From contig NZ_LN650648.1 of NCBI RefSeq assembly GCF_900002575.1, forward strand, positions 1,651,565-1,715,564: DNA of 64,000 nucleotides. The letters are read 5' to 3'. This DNA comes from Romboutsia hominis. GTDB taxonomy: Bacteria; Bacillota; Clostridia; Peptostreptococcales; Peptostreptococcaceae. Positions 8,822-18,203 of the stretch are shown here, in pieces. Numbering within the stretch: the first letter of the stretch is position 1; every line of letters begins with the position of its first letter. The position numbers and the translations under genes are program-made. The notes beneath the pieces were generated by a model. That model saw nothing but the letters and a program-made list of their open reading frames with translations, had not been told where the DNA came from and searched no databases.

Positions 8822-10099
8822 TTAACTATTTTTTTTCATGTATTCTATAGCCTTTAATGTACCCATCTTAGAATGGTCAAATGTAAGTCCACCTTGGAAA
8901 TATACATTATATGGAGGCTTTATAGGAGCATCTGCACTTAATTCTATAGAAGAACCTTGTATAAATGCACCTGCTGCCATTATAACATCGCTATCATATC
9001 CTGGCATTGCCCAAGGTACTGGCTTAACATATGAATCAACTGGTGCCGCTGCTTGTATTCCTTGACAGAATGCTATAACCTCATCAGCATTTTTAAGTCT
9101 AACTATTTGTATTATATCACTTCTTGGATCATCATACTTTGGAAGAACTTCATATCCTAACTTTTCAAACATTCTAGCACAGTATATTGCACCCATAACA
9201 GCTTGGCTAACTACATATGGAGCCATAAAGAATCCTTGAAGTACAGTTCTACTAGTACCAAATGTTAATCCACATTCTTTACCTATACCAGGAGAAGTTA
9301 ATCTATATGATATAAGTTCTACTAAGTCTTTTCTTCCTACTATATATCCACCTGTTAGAGCAAGTCCACCACCTGGATTTTTTATAAGTGATCCTGCCAT
9401 TATATCAGCACCTACATCTGTTGGCTCTTTAGTTTCTATAAATTCCCCATAACAGTTATCAACCATAACTATTACTTCAGGCTTTACACTTCTTACAGTA
9501 TCTATTATCTCTTTTATATCTTCTATTGTTAAAGATTTTCTCCAAGAATATCCTTTAGACCTTTGTATCATTACAAGTTTAGTTTTATCATTTACCTTTT
9601 CTTTAATTCCTTCTAAGTCAACATTTCCATCTTCTAAGAAATCTACTTGGTTATAAGTTACTCCAAACTCTTTTAAAGAACCTTTTTCTTCTCTTATACC
9701 TATTACACCTTCTAATGTATCATATGGTTTCCCAGTAACTGATAATATCTCATCACCTGGTCTAACTATACCTTGTAAGCAAAGAGTTAGTGCATGAGTT
9801 CCATTAACTATTATAGGTCTAACTATTGCATCTTCTGCATTAAATACACTTGCATATATTTCTTCTATTTTTTCACGTCCAATATCATTGTATCCATACC
9901 CAGTTGTCCAGTTAAAGTGATTATCACTTAAGTTGGCTTCCTGCATTGCTTTTAATACTTTATATTGATTATATTCTCTTATTTTTTTTATTTCTTCAAA
10001 TCTTGGTTCTATCTCTTTTATAACTTCTTCAGATAAGTTGAATGTTTCATCATCTAATCCGTAGAAACTTTGTAATAATTCTTTTGTTTCCTTTAGCAT
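8822..10099 (-). CDS. Methionine gamma-lyase family PLP enzyme (YnbB-like)
   Basis: About 425 residues, of the PF06838 family once called aluminium resistance protein. It is a fold-type I PLP enzyme, with a PLP lysine expected in GSLIKNPGGGLALTGGY. NGTHALTLCLQGIVRPGDE binds the cofactor phosphate, and VMVDNCYGEF contains the Asp that contacts the pyridine nitrogen. Members are thought to act on sulfur amino acids, but the substrate is not established. The start is set at ATG 10099, because AGGTGG lies five bases upstream; a GTG at 10108 would overlap that ribosome site. Although it follows hfq in the same direction, a terminator separates them, so it probably has its own promoter between 10100 and 10218. 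Confidence 0.9.
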   Translation of the reverse strand: MLKETKELLQSFYGLDDETFNLSEEVIKEIEPRFEEIKKIREYNQYKVLKAMQEANLSDNHFNWTTGYGYNDIGREKIEEIYASVFNAEDAIVRPIIVNGTHALTLCLQGIVRPGDEILSVTGKPYDTLEGVIGIREEKGSLKEFGVTYNQVDFLEDGNVDLEGIKEKVNDKTKLVMIQRSKGYSWRKSLTIEDIKEIIDTVRSVKPEVIVMVDNCYGEFIETKEPTDVGADIMAGSLIKNPGGGLALTGGYIVGRKDLVELISYRLTSPGIGKECGLTFGTSRTVLQGFFMAPYVVSQAVMGAIYCARMFEKLGYEVLPKYDDPRSDIIQIVRLKNADEVIAFCQGIQAAAPVDSYVKPVPWAMPGYDSDVIMAAGAFIQGSSIELSADAPIKPPYNVYFQGGLTFDHSKMGTLKAIEYMKKNS

Positions 10100-10218
10100 A
10101 TTTTCCACCTGTCTTATTTATTTTAACAATCAAATTTTATCATATTGAATTTTTTAATGCAAATTAAAAAGTAAATTCACTAATATCTTCAAAAATATTT
10201 TACATTTATAATTAAATA

Positions 10219-10245
10219 AAAAAGGCTAACACATGTTAGCCTTTT
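10219..10245 (-). terminator. Intrinsic terminator after hfq
   Basis: AAAAGGCTAAC and its complement separated by three bases, with a T run on the minus strand 13 bases after the hfq stop. It closes the mutS-mutL-miaA-hfq block. Confidence 0.9.
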
Positions 10246-10257
10246 ATCTATCTAAGT

Positions 10258-10500
10258 TTATTTTTGCATATTTGGATTCTGTAAATTAATAGGTCTTGCA
10301 GGTATTATAGTTGATACCGCATGCTTATATATCATATTTTGTTGCTTGTTCTCGCCTTCTAATAATATTATATAACTATCAAACCCCTTAACTAAACCTT
10401 TTACTTGAACTCCATTCATTAAAAATATAGTTACAGGTGTTTTATCTTTTCTAGCATTATTTAAAAACATATCCTGTAAATTTAATACGGCATTTTTCAT
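10258..10500 (-). CDS. hfq: RNA chaperone Hfq
   Basis: The protein has 80 residues. The Sm1 motif ([20 protein letters not shown]) and Sm2 motif ([14 protein letters not shown]) are intact, including the YKHA signature of the U-binding proximal face. Hfq forms a hexameric ring that pairs small RNAs with mRNAs. The C-terminal tail is short, as in Firmicutes. It lies 85 bases after miaA, the classical miaA-hfq order, and a terminator follows. GGAGG lies upstream of ATG. Confidence 0.97.
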   Translation of the reverse strand: MKNAVLNLQDMFLNNARKDKTPVTIFLMNGVQVKGLVKGFDSYIILLEGENKQQNMIYKHAVSTIIPARPINLQNPNMQK

Positions 10501-10585
10501 TTGTATATATCCTCCCGAGATCTTAATTAAATTTTAAAGATTAATATATTTTAATTTATTTTATACTATTCCTCTATACTCTATT

Positions 10586-11527
10586 TTATACAAGTTGTAA
10601 TCTTTTTTCAATATAGTTATTTACTTCTTTTTCCAATTCTTTTTTATCACTATATTCATCTAGATTAAACCATTTCGCATCTTTATACCTTCTAAACCAT
10701 GTTAATTGACGTTTTGCATATCTTCTAGAATCTCTTTTTATAATTTCTACTGCTTCGTCAAGAGTGTACTCTCCATCTAAATACTTTATTATCTCTTTGT
10801 AACCAATTCCTTGCATAGATATCATATCCTTAGTATATCCCATAGATAAAAGATTTTTAACCTCATCTATAAGTCCACAATCCATCATTATATCTACTCT
10901 TTTGTTTATTCTTTCATATAAATGTTCTCTTTCTCTATTTAAAACTATTATTATCGGTTCATATTTTTCATTAAATCTTAAGTCATTAGAAAAATCATTC
11001 ATTTTTTCTCCGCTAAGACATACTTCTAATGCTCTTATAACTCTTTTTGTATTATTTTTGTGTATTCTATCCGCCGCATCACTATCTAGTTCTTTTAGTT
11101 TTTGATGCATATAATCTATTCCATTTTCTTTTAATTCTTGCTGTAATTTATCTCTTAATTCGTTGTTTGCATCAGATTTTGCAAAATCCATATTGTATAT
11201 TAATGAGTTTAGATATAATCCCGTACCACCAGTTACTAAAACATTTTTACCTTCTTGATGTATTTTTTCTATATATTTGTTTGCTCGACTTTGAAATTCC
11301 GACACCGAAAAAGCATAGTTAGGTTTTACTTCATCTATCAAATAATGAGTTACACCGTTCATTTCCTCTTTAGTTACCTTCGCACTTCCTATATCCATAT
11401 ACTCATATATTTGCATAGAATCTGCTGAAATAATATCAGCATCTAAGGACTTTGCTAAATTTATTGATAATTCTGTTTTACCAACAGCTGTTGGTCCTGT
11501 AAGTATTATAAGTGGAATCTTTTTCAT
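10586..11527 (-). CDS. miaA: tRNA dimethylallyltransferase MiaA
   Basis: The protein has 313 residues, the normal length. It transfers a dimethylallyl group to A37 of tRNAs reading UNN codons. The P-loop GPTAVGKTEL lies at residues 9-18, followed by DIISADSMQIYEYMDIGSAK and the HYLIDE motif. TGGTGLYLNSLIYNMDF and KRQLTWFRRYKD are the substrate and tRNA-binding blocks. It starts 14 bases after mutL and precedes hfq. MiaB, encoded at 22803-24236, then methylthiolates the same base, so both steps of ms2i6A37 synthesis are in this window. Confidence 0.97.
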   Translation of the reverse strand: MKKIPLIILTGPTAVGKTELSINLAKSLDADIISADSMQIYEYMDIGSAKVTKEEMNGVTHYLIDEVKPNYAFSVSEFQSRANKYIEKIHQEGKNVLVTGGTGLYLNSLIYNMDFAKSDANNELRDKLQQELKENGIDYMHQKLKELDSDAADRIHKNNTKRVIRALEVCLSGEKMNDFSNDLRFNEKYEPIIIVLNREREHLYERINKRVDIMMDCGLIDEVKNLLSMGYTKDMISMQGIGYKEIIKYLDGEYTLDEAVEIIKRDSRRYAKRQLTWFRRYKDAKWFNLDEYSDKKELEKEVNNYIEKRLQLV

Positions 11528-11541
11528 AATTACCTTCCTAT

Positions 11542-13662
11542 CTACATAATTCTTTTGAACATTTTTTCTATTTCTTTTTTAGAAATCTCTACTAATACTG
11601 GTCTACCATGAGGACAAGTAAAAGGATTTTCACAAGCTTCCATCTGACTAAATAAGCTATTTATTTCTACATTTTTTATCTTATCATTAGCTTTTATAGC
11701 TGATCTACAAGCCATTGATGCAAACTTTTCTCCTTTTAGTTCATAGTTATTATTTATATCTTCTATATTGTCTATTATTTGTAGTATAAATTTCTCACTT
11801 TCAGGGACTCCAAATACAGTTGGTACACATCTTATCATTATATGATTATTACCAAAGATTTCAATTTCAAACCCAAATTTCATAAATAATTCCAAGTTTT
11901 TCTCTACCTGAAGCATATCTACATTTGATAACTCTAATATTATTGGATCTAGTAACATTTGCATACTTATATCACTTTTATAAAACTTGTCCATATACCT
12001 TTCGTATAAGACCTTTTCATGTGCTGCATGTTGATCTAGCAAATACATAGAATTTCCTTTGGACATTACTATATAAGTATCAAATATAGTTCCTAATACT
12101 TTGTATTCACTTAAAGAGAATTTACTTTTTTCCTCTTTAAAAAATCCTTCTTGAATACTTTCACTATCACTTGTTATAGATAAATCATTTATATTAGTAG
12201 TGTTTAATATATTGTTTTCTAAACTTTTTTGTAAGCTATCATTTTTATCTTCATCTAACTTACTTATTTCCTCTATAGAAAATGTTTTGTCTAAATTTAT
12301 CTTTCCTTCTATTAAAAATTCATTATTTGAATCCTTAGTTAATTTAATATCGTCATCTATATAGATTTTAGGTGTATTTTCTTTTATAACATCCTCTTTA
12401 GTACTTTCTTCGTTGTATAAAATATTTTTGTTTTCATGTGAAACATTTATATTTTTGTCGTTTGACGTTTTACTTTTTAATACATCATCTAATCCTAAAA
12501 AATTATCTATAGGTTTTTGACTGTCTAATTCTACTACCTCTATCTTATCCATAGCTATATCATCTAAATTAACTTTGCCTTCTTTTTTATTTAGTATACT
12601 ACTTTTATTATCTACTGCATTAATTTTATCTAAATTATTTATACTATCGCTAGCTTCATATTTTCCTATTAAATGATTGTTAAGTAATGTTCTTCTTATT
12701 AAATCTCTAAGTTCTATATATACTTCTTTTTCATTTTCAAACTTTACCTCAAGTTTTGTTGGATGTATATTAACATCTATACTACCTGGATTAATTTTTA
12801 TATCTAAAAAGCATACAGCATGTTTATTTATAGGTATTATACCTTTATAAGCTTCATTTATAGCATCTAATATAATTTTACTTTTAACAAATCTATTGTT
12901 TATATATATATGCTGAAGGTTTTTATTTGAACGATACACATTATTATCTCCAACATAACCTTTTATTTCAAAGTTATCACTTTTATATTTAAGCTTAACT
13001 AAATTTTCACATACATCTTTTCCATATATACTTCTTATGGCGCTAATTAATCTATTATCTCCAGGTGTATTTAACATAGGTTTGTTGTTATTTATATATT
13101 TAAATTGAATATTAGGATTTCCTATAGCTAATTTGTTTATTAAATCACTTATATTTATAGTTTCAGCATGATTTGATTTTAAGAACTTTTGTCTAGCTGG
13201 AGTATTAAAGAATATATCTTTTATTATGATAGTAGTTCCATTAGAACATCCTACTGGTTCCTTAGATATAATCTTTCCACCCTCAACTATAACCTTGGTT
13301 CCTATTGATTCTTCCTTAGTTTTTGTTATCATTTCAAGCTTACTTACCGCACTTATAGATGCTAGTGCCTCTCCTCTAAAACCTAGGGAATATAAGTCAT
13401 ATAAATCATCAATTTTCTCAATTTTGCTTGTTGCATGTCTTAAAAATGACTTATCAACTTCACTAGAGGCTATACCACAACCATTATCAGTTATTCTTAT
13501 TAACTTTTTACCACCGTCAATAATCTCAACTATTACTTTAGTACTTCCTGCATCTATACTATTTTCAACTAATTCCTTAACAACAGAAGATGGTCTTTCA
13601 ACCACTTCTCCTGCTGCTATTTTATTTATAGTTAAATCGTCTAAGATGTTAATTCTATTCAT
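11542..13662 (-). CDS. mutL: DNA mismatch repair protein MutL
   Basis: The protein has 706 residues. The N-terminal GHKL ATPase is clear: KIAAGEVVERPSSVVKELVE, DNGCGI, and RHATSKI with GFRGEALASI. A long polar linker, rich in Asp, Asn and Lys (about 340-500), leads to the C-terminal dimerisation and endonuclease domain. That domain has the nicking motif DQHAAHEKVLYE near residue 541, ACRSAIKAND, and CPHGRPVLVE. It is therefore a nicking MutL, as expected where MutH and Dam are absent. It lies 41 bases after mutS and 14 before miaA. Confidence 0.97.
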   Translation of the reverse strand: MNRINILDDLTINKIAAGEVVERPSSVVKELVENSIDAGSTKVIVEIIDGGKKLIRITDNGCGIASSEVDKSFLRHATSKIEKIDDLYDLYSLGFRGEALASISAVSKLEMITKTKEESIGTKVIVEGGKIISKEPVGCSNGTTIIIKDIFFNTPARQKFLKSNHAETINISDLINKLAIGNPNIQFKYINNNKPMLNTPGDNRLISAIRSIYGKDVCENLVKLKYKSDNFEIKGYVGDNNVYRSNKNLQHIYINNRFVKSKIILDAINEAYKGIIPINKHAVCFLDIKINPGSIDVNIHPTKLEVKFENEKEVYIELRDLIRRTLLNNHLIGKYEASDSINNLDKINAVDNKSSILNKKEGKVNLDDIAMDKIEVVELDSQKPIDNFLGLDDVLKSKTSNDKNINVSHENKNILYNEESTKEDVIKENTPKIYIDDDIKLTKDSNNEFLIEGKINLDKTFSIEEISKLDEDKNDSLQKSLENNILNTTNINDLSITSDSESIQEGFFKEEKSKFSLSEYKVLGTIFDTYIVMSKGNSMYLLDQHAAHEKVLYERYMDKFYKSDISMQMLLDPIILELSNVDMLQVEKNLELFMKFGFEIEIFGNNHIMIRCVPTVFGVPESEKFILQIIDNIEDINNNYELKGEKFASMACRSAIKANDKIKNVEINSLFSQMEACENPFTCPHGRPVLVEISKKEIEKMFKRIM

Positions 13663-13703
13663 ATTTATTCCTCCCTTATCAAACCTTTAGTTTAGTAAGG
13701 TAA

Positions 13704-16700
13704 TTATTTAAGTGAATCCTTAGCTTTTCTTTGGAGCATATATATAGTATTCATAGCATCTAGTGGAGTCATATTTAATATGTCTATATTTGCTATTTCA
13801 TCTAGTAAAGATGTTTGCCCCAGATTATCAAATGATACCTGAGATATTGCAACTTCTTTTACCCTGTTATTACTATTTATTTTTCTATTTAATTCTTCAT
13901 TTTCCTTATCTAGATTATTATAACTATTTTGTAAAGATATATGGTCTCTATCTAACTCTTCATATTTATACTTTAATATATTATATTCGTCTTCTAATTT
14001 ATTTACCTCAGTTCTTAATGATTCAAGTTCTAACTCTTTTGAAGAATCTATATTAACCTCTGCTTTACTTAAAGCATCCTCTAATTCTTGAGATATTGCA
14101 GCTTCTTTTATCATGTTACTACTATTTATTTTTCTATTTAATTCTTCGTTTTCTTTATCTAGATTATTATAACTATTTTGTAAAGATATATAGTCCCTAT
14201 TTAGCTCTTCATATTTATACTTTAATATATTGTATTCGTCTTCTAATCTACCTATATCAATACTATCACTTAAAACTAAATTCTTTTCATTGTTTATAGT
14301 TACACTTTCATACATATGATTTTTTTCTAAATCACTAAGTATTTCTTTAGCTCTAGCTATAACTAAATCTGGTAACTTTGCAAGTTCAGCAACATATATC
14401 CCATAACTCTTATCAGCGCCTTGTGGTACTATTTTTCTTAAAAATATTATATTGTCATTATCTTCTTTAACAGCTATAGAATAATTCTTGACATCACTAA
14501 ACTCATTTTCTAAATCTGTTAATTCATGATAATGTGTTGCAAATAGTGTTTTACATTTTATATTATTTTGAATGTATTCAACTATTGACCAAGCTAAACT
14601 TATACCGTCATAAGTACTTGTTCCTCTTCCTATTTCATCAAGTATAACTAAACTTTTTTCTGTAGCATTTTTAAGTATATGAGATACTTCACTCATTTCT
14701 ACCATAAATGTAGATTGCCCTTGACTTAAATCATCACTAGCACCAACTCTAGTAAATATTCTATCCATTATAGGAATTTCAGCAAACTCTGCTGGTACAA
14801 ATGAACCAATATGTGCCATTAAAGCTATTATTGCAGTTTGTCTCATATATGTAGACTTACCTGCCATATTTGGCCCTGTTATTATATTTATTATATTTTC
14901 ACCAGTATTTAAATAAGTATCATTTGGTACGAAGTTTTCTTCTCCTACTAAGTTTTCAACTACAGGGTGACGACCATTTTTTATATCTAGTTTATTGTTG
15001 TCACTTATAGTTGGCTTAACGTAGTTGTTAATATATGCCACAGTAGCAAGTGACACAAATACGTCTATATTTGCTATTGTTTTAGCAGTTTTTTGTATTC
15101 TATCTATATTTTCATATATGTTATTTCTTATATTTACAAATATCTCATACTCTAAAGACTTTATCTTTTCTTCAGCATTTAATATCTTATCTTCTATTTC
15201 TTTAAGTTCTGGAGTTATAAATCTTTCTGCATTACTTAAAGTTTGCTTTCTTATATAGCTCTCATCTATATTAGCAGTAGCTAAGCTAGCTTTAGTTATT
15301 TCTATAAAATATCCAAATACCTTGTTAAATCCAATTTTAAGTGATTTAACACCAAGCTTTTCTTTTTCTCTATTTTCAATTTCTTTTATTAAAAATGCTC
15401 CATTTTTAGATATATCACGAAGCTCTTTTAATTCATCATTAAACTCAGATTTTATTATGTTTCCTTCTTTTAAATTTATACCTGGGTCTTCTTTTATAGC
15501 TTCTTCTATAAGATTATATATATCATCTAATATATCCATATTAGCTATATATTTTTTAAGTATACTTGCACTAGAATCATTTATAGTTTCTCTAAGCTTT
15601 GGAAGATTTTCTATAGAATTTTTAAGGTGTATTAGTTCCTTTGGAGTAACTCTTTCAAAGGCAATTTTCCCACATATTCTTTCTATATCGTATACAGTTT
15701 TAAGTATTTCATTTAAATCTTCTCTTAACATAAAATCTTCTTTGATTTCTTCTATGACATCAAGTCTTCTCTTTATACGCTCTTTATTAACTAATGGTTC
15801 TTCTACATATTTTCTAAGAAGTCTCCCTCCCATAGCAGTAGATGTTTTGTCTAATACATGTAAAAGTGAACCTTTTTTCTTATTTCCTCTTATAGTTTGA
15901 GTAAGTTCTAAGTTTACTCTTGTAAACATGTCTAATACCATATATTCACTACTATTATATATGTTTATATTATTAATATTTGATGTTACTTGCTTTTGAG
16001 TGTTGTATATATAGTTAAGTAATATTGATAAAGAAGACTTTATAAGTCCATTATCATCAAAGTTTAATCTTTGAAGGTATGCCTCTGTGAAGTATTCTTT
16101 AAGTATTTCAGCATCTAGGTAGTTATTATCAAAGTTTTCATTTATATATATATTACTAACTGTTGCTATGTTTTTTAGTTTCTCTATAAAATCTAAATCA
16201 TTTAATATAATTTCAGTTGGGTGAACTTTTGCTATTTCTTCTATAACTTTCTCTTCTTTTAAGAAAGTGGCATTTACTTCACCTGTACTTATATCAACAT
16301 AAGTAAGACCTATATTATCATTGTTTTTATATAAACTCATTAAGTAGTTATTTTTCTTATTTTCAAGTAAGCTTCCATCAAGTACTGTCCCTGGCGTTAC
16401 TACTCTTATAACATCTCTTTTAACTATTCCCTTAACGCTAGCTGGGTCTTCTAATTGCTCACCTATAGCTACTTTATATCCATTTTCTACTAACTTTGAT
16501 ATATATGCATTTGCAGAATGGAAAGGTACCCCACACATTGGTGCTCTTTCTTCTAATCCGCAAGATTTTCCTGTTAGTGCAATTTCAAGTGTTTTTGAAG
16601 CAACTATTGCATCTTCAAAGAACATTTCATAAAAATCTCCTAATCTAAAAAACAATATACAATCAGGATATCTATCTTTAACTTCAAAATATTGTTTCAT

Positions 16701-16733
16701 CATAGGAGTTAGTTTATTTCTGTCTATATTCAT
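13704..16733 (-). CDS. mutS: DNA mismatch recognition protein MutS, with internal duplication
   Basis: The protein has 1009 residues, about 60 to 150 longer than typical MutS. The N-terminal mismatch-binding domain has FFRLGDFYEMFFEDA, including the F-x-E intercalating motif. The ATPase has Walker A GPNMAGKSTYMRQ near residue 621, then STFMVEMSEV, the ILDEIGRGTSTYDG block and FATHYHEL. Between the ATPase and the conserved C-terminal helices lies an inserted coiled-coil stretch in which about 54 residues are repeated (about 828-881 and 911-964, some 89 percent identical). The end, LLDEIANIDILNMTPLDAMN, is the normal MutS tail. It is the first gene of mutS-mutL-miaA-hfq. Confidence 0.97.
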   Translation of the reverse strand: MNIDRNKLTPMMKQYFEVKDRYPDCILFFRLGDFYEMFFEDAIVASKTLEIALTGKSCGLEERAPMCGVPFHSANAYISKLVENGYKVAIGEQLEDPASVKGIVKRDVIRVVTPGTVLDGSLLENKKNNYLMSLYKNNDNIGLTYVDISTGEVNATFLKEEKVIEEIAKVHPTEIILNDLDFIEKLKNIATVSNIYINENFDNNYLDAEILKEYFTEAYLQRLNFDDNGLIKSSLSILLNYIYNTQKQVTSNINNINIYNSSEYMVLDMFTRVNLELTQTIRGNKKKGSLLHVLDKTSTAMGGRLLRKYVEEPLVNKERIKRRLDVIEEIKEDFMLREDLNEILKTVYDIERICGKIAFERVTPKELIHLKNSIENLPKLRETINDSSASILKKYIANMDILDDIYNLIEEAIKEDPGINLKEGNIIKSEFNDELKELRDISKNGAFLIKEIENREKEKLGVKSLKIGFNKVFGYFIEITKASLATANIDESYIRKQTLSNAERFITPELKEIEDKILNAEEKIKSLEYEIFVNIRNNIYENIDRIQKTAKTIANIDVFVSLATVAYINNYVKPTISDNNKLDIKNGRHPVVENLVGEENFVPNDTYLNTGENIINIITGPNMAGKSTYMRQTAIIALMAHIGSFVPAEFAEIPIMDRIFTRVGASDDLSQGQSTFMVEMSEVSHILKNATEKSLVILDEIGRGTSTYDGISLAWSIVEYIQNNIKCKTLFATHYHELTDLENEFSDVKNYSIAVKEDNDNIIFLRKIVPQGADKSYGIYVAELAKLPDLVIARAKEILSDLEKNHMYESVTINNEKNLVLSDSIDIGRLEDEYNILKYKYEELNRDYISLQNSYNNLDKENEELNRKINSSNMIKEAAISQELEDALSKAEVNIDSSKELELESLRTEVNKLEDEYNILKYKYEELDRDHISLQNSYNNLDKENEELNRKINSNNRVKEVAISQVSFDNLGQTSLLDEIANIDILNMTPLDAMNTIYMLQRKAKDSLK
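13841..14003 (-). repeat. mutS internal duplication, second copy in protein order
   Basis: 163 bases that match 14090-14252 with a period of 249 bases (83 codons). They encode LEDEYNILKYKYEELDRDHI and the following coiled-coil residues up to KEVAISQ. Confidence 0.9.
14090..14252 (-). repeat. mutS internal duplication, first copy in protein order
   Basis: 163 bases matching 13841-14003. They encode LEDEYNILKYKYEELNRDYI through KEAAISQ. The differences keep the reading frame. Confidence 0.9.
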
Positions 16734-16857
16734 ATTTGCCTCCTTATGTTTTATGCTAATGTTTATTTTAAGACTTCGTAAGTTTAAATATTTAATCTTT
16801 AACTTTAATCTAATTATTTATTATACCATAACTGAAAATTGTTATTAAGTTAATAAT

Positions 16858-16892
16858 AAAAAAGAACTAGCAAAATTTATGTCAGTTCTTTT
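16858..16892. terminator. Hairpin, probable terminator
   Basis: AAAAAAGAACT and its complement around a 14-base loop, with T and A runs on either side. It lies between the chromate-transporter genes and mutS and backs up the hairpin at 16936-16964. Confidence 0.65.
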
Positions 16893-16935
16893 TTATTAAA
16901 TCTATTTTAACTCTACAGTTATTGCTTTATCATAA

Positions 16936-16964
16936 AAAAGATTAGTCAAATTGACTAATCTTTT
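16936..16964 (-). terminator. Intrinsic terminator of the chromate-transporter pair
   Basis: AAAAGATTAGTCAA/TTGACTAATCTTTT is a perfect stem that overlaps the stop codon of the downstream chromate-transporter gene and is followed by T's on the minus strand. Confidence 0.85.
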
Positions 16965-17529
16965 AAAGCCCTAATATTATTCCGGCTACTGCTCCTATTA
17001 AAATAAATATAGCCGGGTGTTTTTTAGATTTTCTAGATAATATAAATATACCTATAGCTAATATTAAAGCTTTGTAGTCAAATATATATAATATATTTTT
17101 ACTTTCAACAAAATTACTTACAGTTATTATAGATAACTTTAATATTTCAAATAAAGCTACTGCTATAAGTCCAGTTACTGCGGGTCTTAATCCATAAAAT
17201 ATAGATGTAACTATAGTATTTTCTTTAAATTTATTTAAAAAGTTAGCTATTATAATTATTATTATAAATGATGGAAGTACAAGTCCTGTTGTTGCAACTA
17301 AAGAACCTATAATACCTTTAGCATTATATCCAGCAAATGTTGCCATATTTATTCCCATAGGCCCTGGTGTTGATTGGCTAACTGCCACCATGTCAGCTAA
17401 CATTGATTTATCAAACCAATTATATTTACTTGCTATATCACTTAAAAACGGGAGTGTTGCAAGTCCACCACCTACTGCAAATAGTCCAGTTTTAAAAAAT
17501 TCAAAGAATAACTGTATATATGTAATCAT
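16963..17529 (-). CDS. Chromate transporter family half-protein (second of pair)
   Basis: The protein has 188 residues, a single CHR domain with about six hydrophobic segments. The family signature is FAVGGGLATLPFLSDI near residue 20, followed by SQSTPGPMGINMATFAG. Short CHR proteins work as pairs; full-length ChrA is a fusion of two such halves. Members export chromate or related oxyanions, but many clostridial pairs have no demonstrated substrate. The start ATG overlaps the stop of the upstream half by four bases (ATGA), which indicates translational coupling. Confidence 0.9.
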   Translation of the reverse strand: MITYIQLFFEFFKTGLFAVGGGLATLPFLSDIASKYNWFDKSMLADMVAVSQSTPGPMGINMATFAGYNAKGIIGSLVATTGLVLPSFIIIIIIANFLNKFKENTIVTSIFYGLRPAVTGLIAVALFEILKLSIITVSNFVESKNILYIFDYKALILAIGIFILSRKSKKHPAIFILIGAVAGIILGL

Positions 17530-18065
17530 TTTTCATCTCTCCTATATTTAAAGGCTATACCAAATACTGCCGCCCCTACTACTATATAAATAGGAGAAAC
17601 ATAGAAAAATGCACCTAGTATAACGGTTGATAAAAATATTATAGTTCCTATATTATCTTTAACTGAGTTTTTATACAGCTTACAAACTGCATCAAATATC
17701 AAAACACTTACTGCTACCCTTATGCCACCTAATGCATGCTGTACAATTTTATAATTAGAAAAATTCTTAAGAGTTGATGCTATTAATATAATTATAACTA
17801 GTGATGGGAATACCATTCCTATTGTAGCAAAAGCTGCTCCTAATATACCTTTTGTTTTATATCCTACAAATGTTGCAACATTTATTGCTATTACACCTGG
17901 TGTAGCTTGCCCTACTGCGTAGTAATCTAATAGTTCTTCATTTGTAACCCAATTTTTATTATCTACTATTTCTTTTTCTAACATAGGAAGCATTGCATAA
18001 CCACCTCCAAATGTTAATCCACCGATCCTTGCAAAAGTTTTAAATAAATCAAGTAACTCTTTCAT
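17526..18065 (-). CDS. Chromate transporter family half-protein (first of pair)
   Basis: The protein has 179 residues, with the CHR signature GGLTFGGGYAMLPMLEKEIV in the N-terminal part and AVGQATPGVIAINVATFVGY following. It has about six hydrophobic segments. It is the partner of the half at 16963-17529; the two halves resemble each other but have diverged in a way consistent with opposite membrane orientation, as known for the family. A ribosome site GGAGACG precedes ATG 18065. The physiological substrate cannot be deduced. Confidence 0.9.
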   Translation of the reverse strand: MKELLDLFKTFARIGGLTFGGGYAMLPMLEKEIVDNKNWVTNEELLDYYAVGQATPGVIAINVATFVGYKTKGILGAAFATIGMVFPSLVIIILIASTLKNFSNYKIVQHALGGIRVAVSVLIFDAVCKLYKNSVKDNIGTIIFLSTVILGAFFYVSPIYIVVGAAVFGIAFKYRRDEK

Positions 18066-18167
18066 ATCGTCTCCTTATTATTTCTACCATATATGTATAT
18101 ATTACTATTTTGTATTGTAAAAATCTATATCTTAAATTTTTAATACAAAATAGTAATATAAATCATA

Positions 18168-18201
18168 AAAAAACAACCCTGTTTTTTAGGGTTGTTTTTT
18201 T
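18168..18201 (-). terminator. Intrinsic terminator after Na/Pi cotransporter 1
   Basis: AAAACAACCCT and AGGGTTGTTTT enclose GTTTTTT, with T run, starting three bases after the stop codon at 18204. Confidence 0.9.
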
Positions 18202-18203
18202 AA

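Noticed and set aside
13226-13690. Plus-strand open frame opposite mutL
   Set aside because: Antisense to the conserved GHKL ATPase part of mutL; no ribosome site and no recognisable protein.
13841-14252. Assembly artefact as explanation for the mutS duplication
   Set aside because: The two copies differ at several bases and amino acids, so they are not a copied contig end.
15322-15900. Long plus-strand open frame opposite mutS
   Set aside because: It is an antisense shadow of a highly conserved gene, lacks a ribosome site, and its translation is Ser/Leu-rich with no family resemblance.
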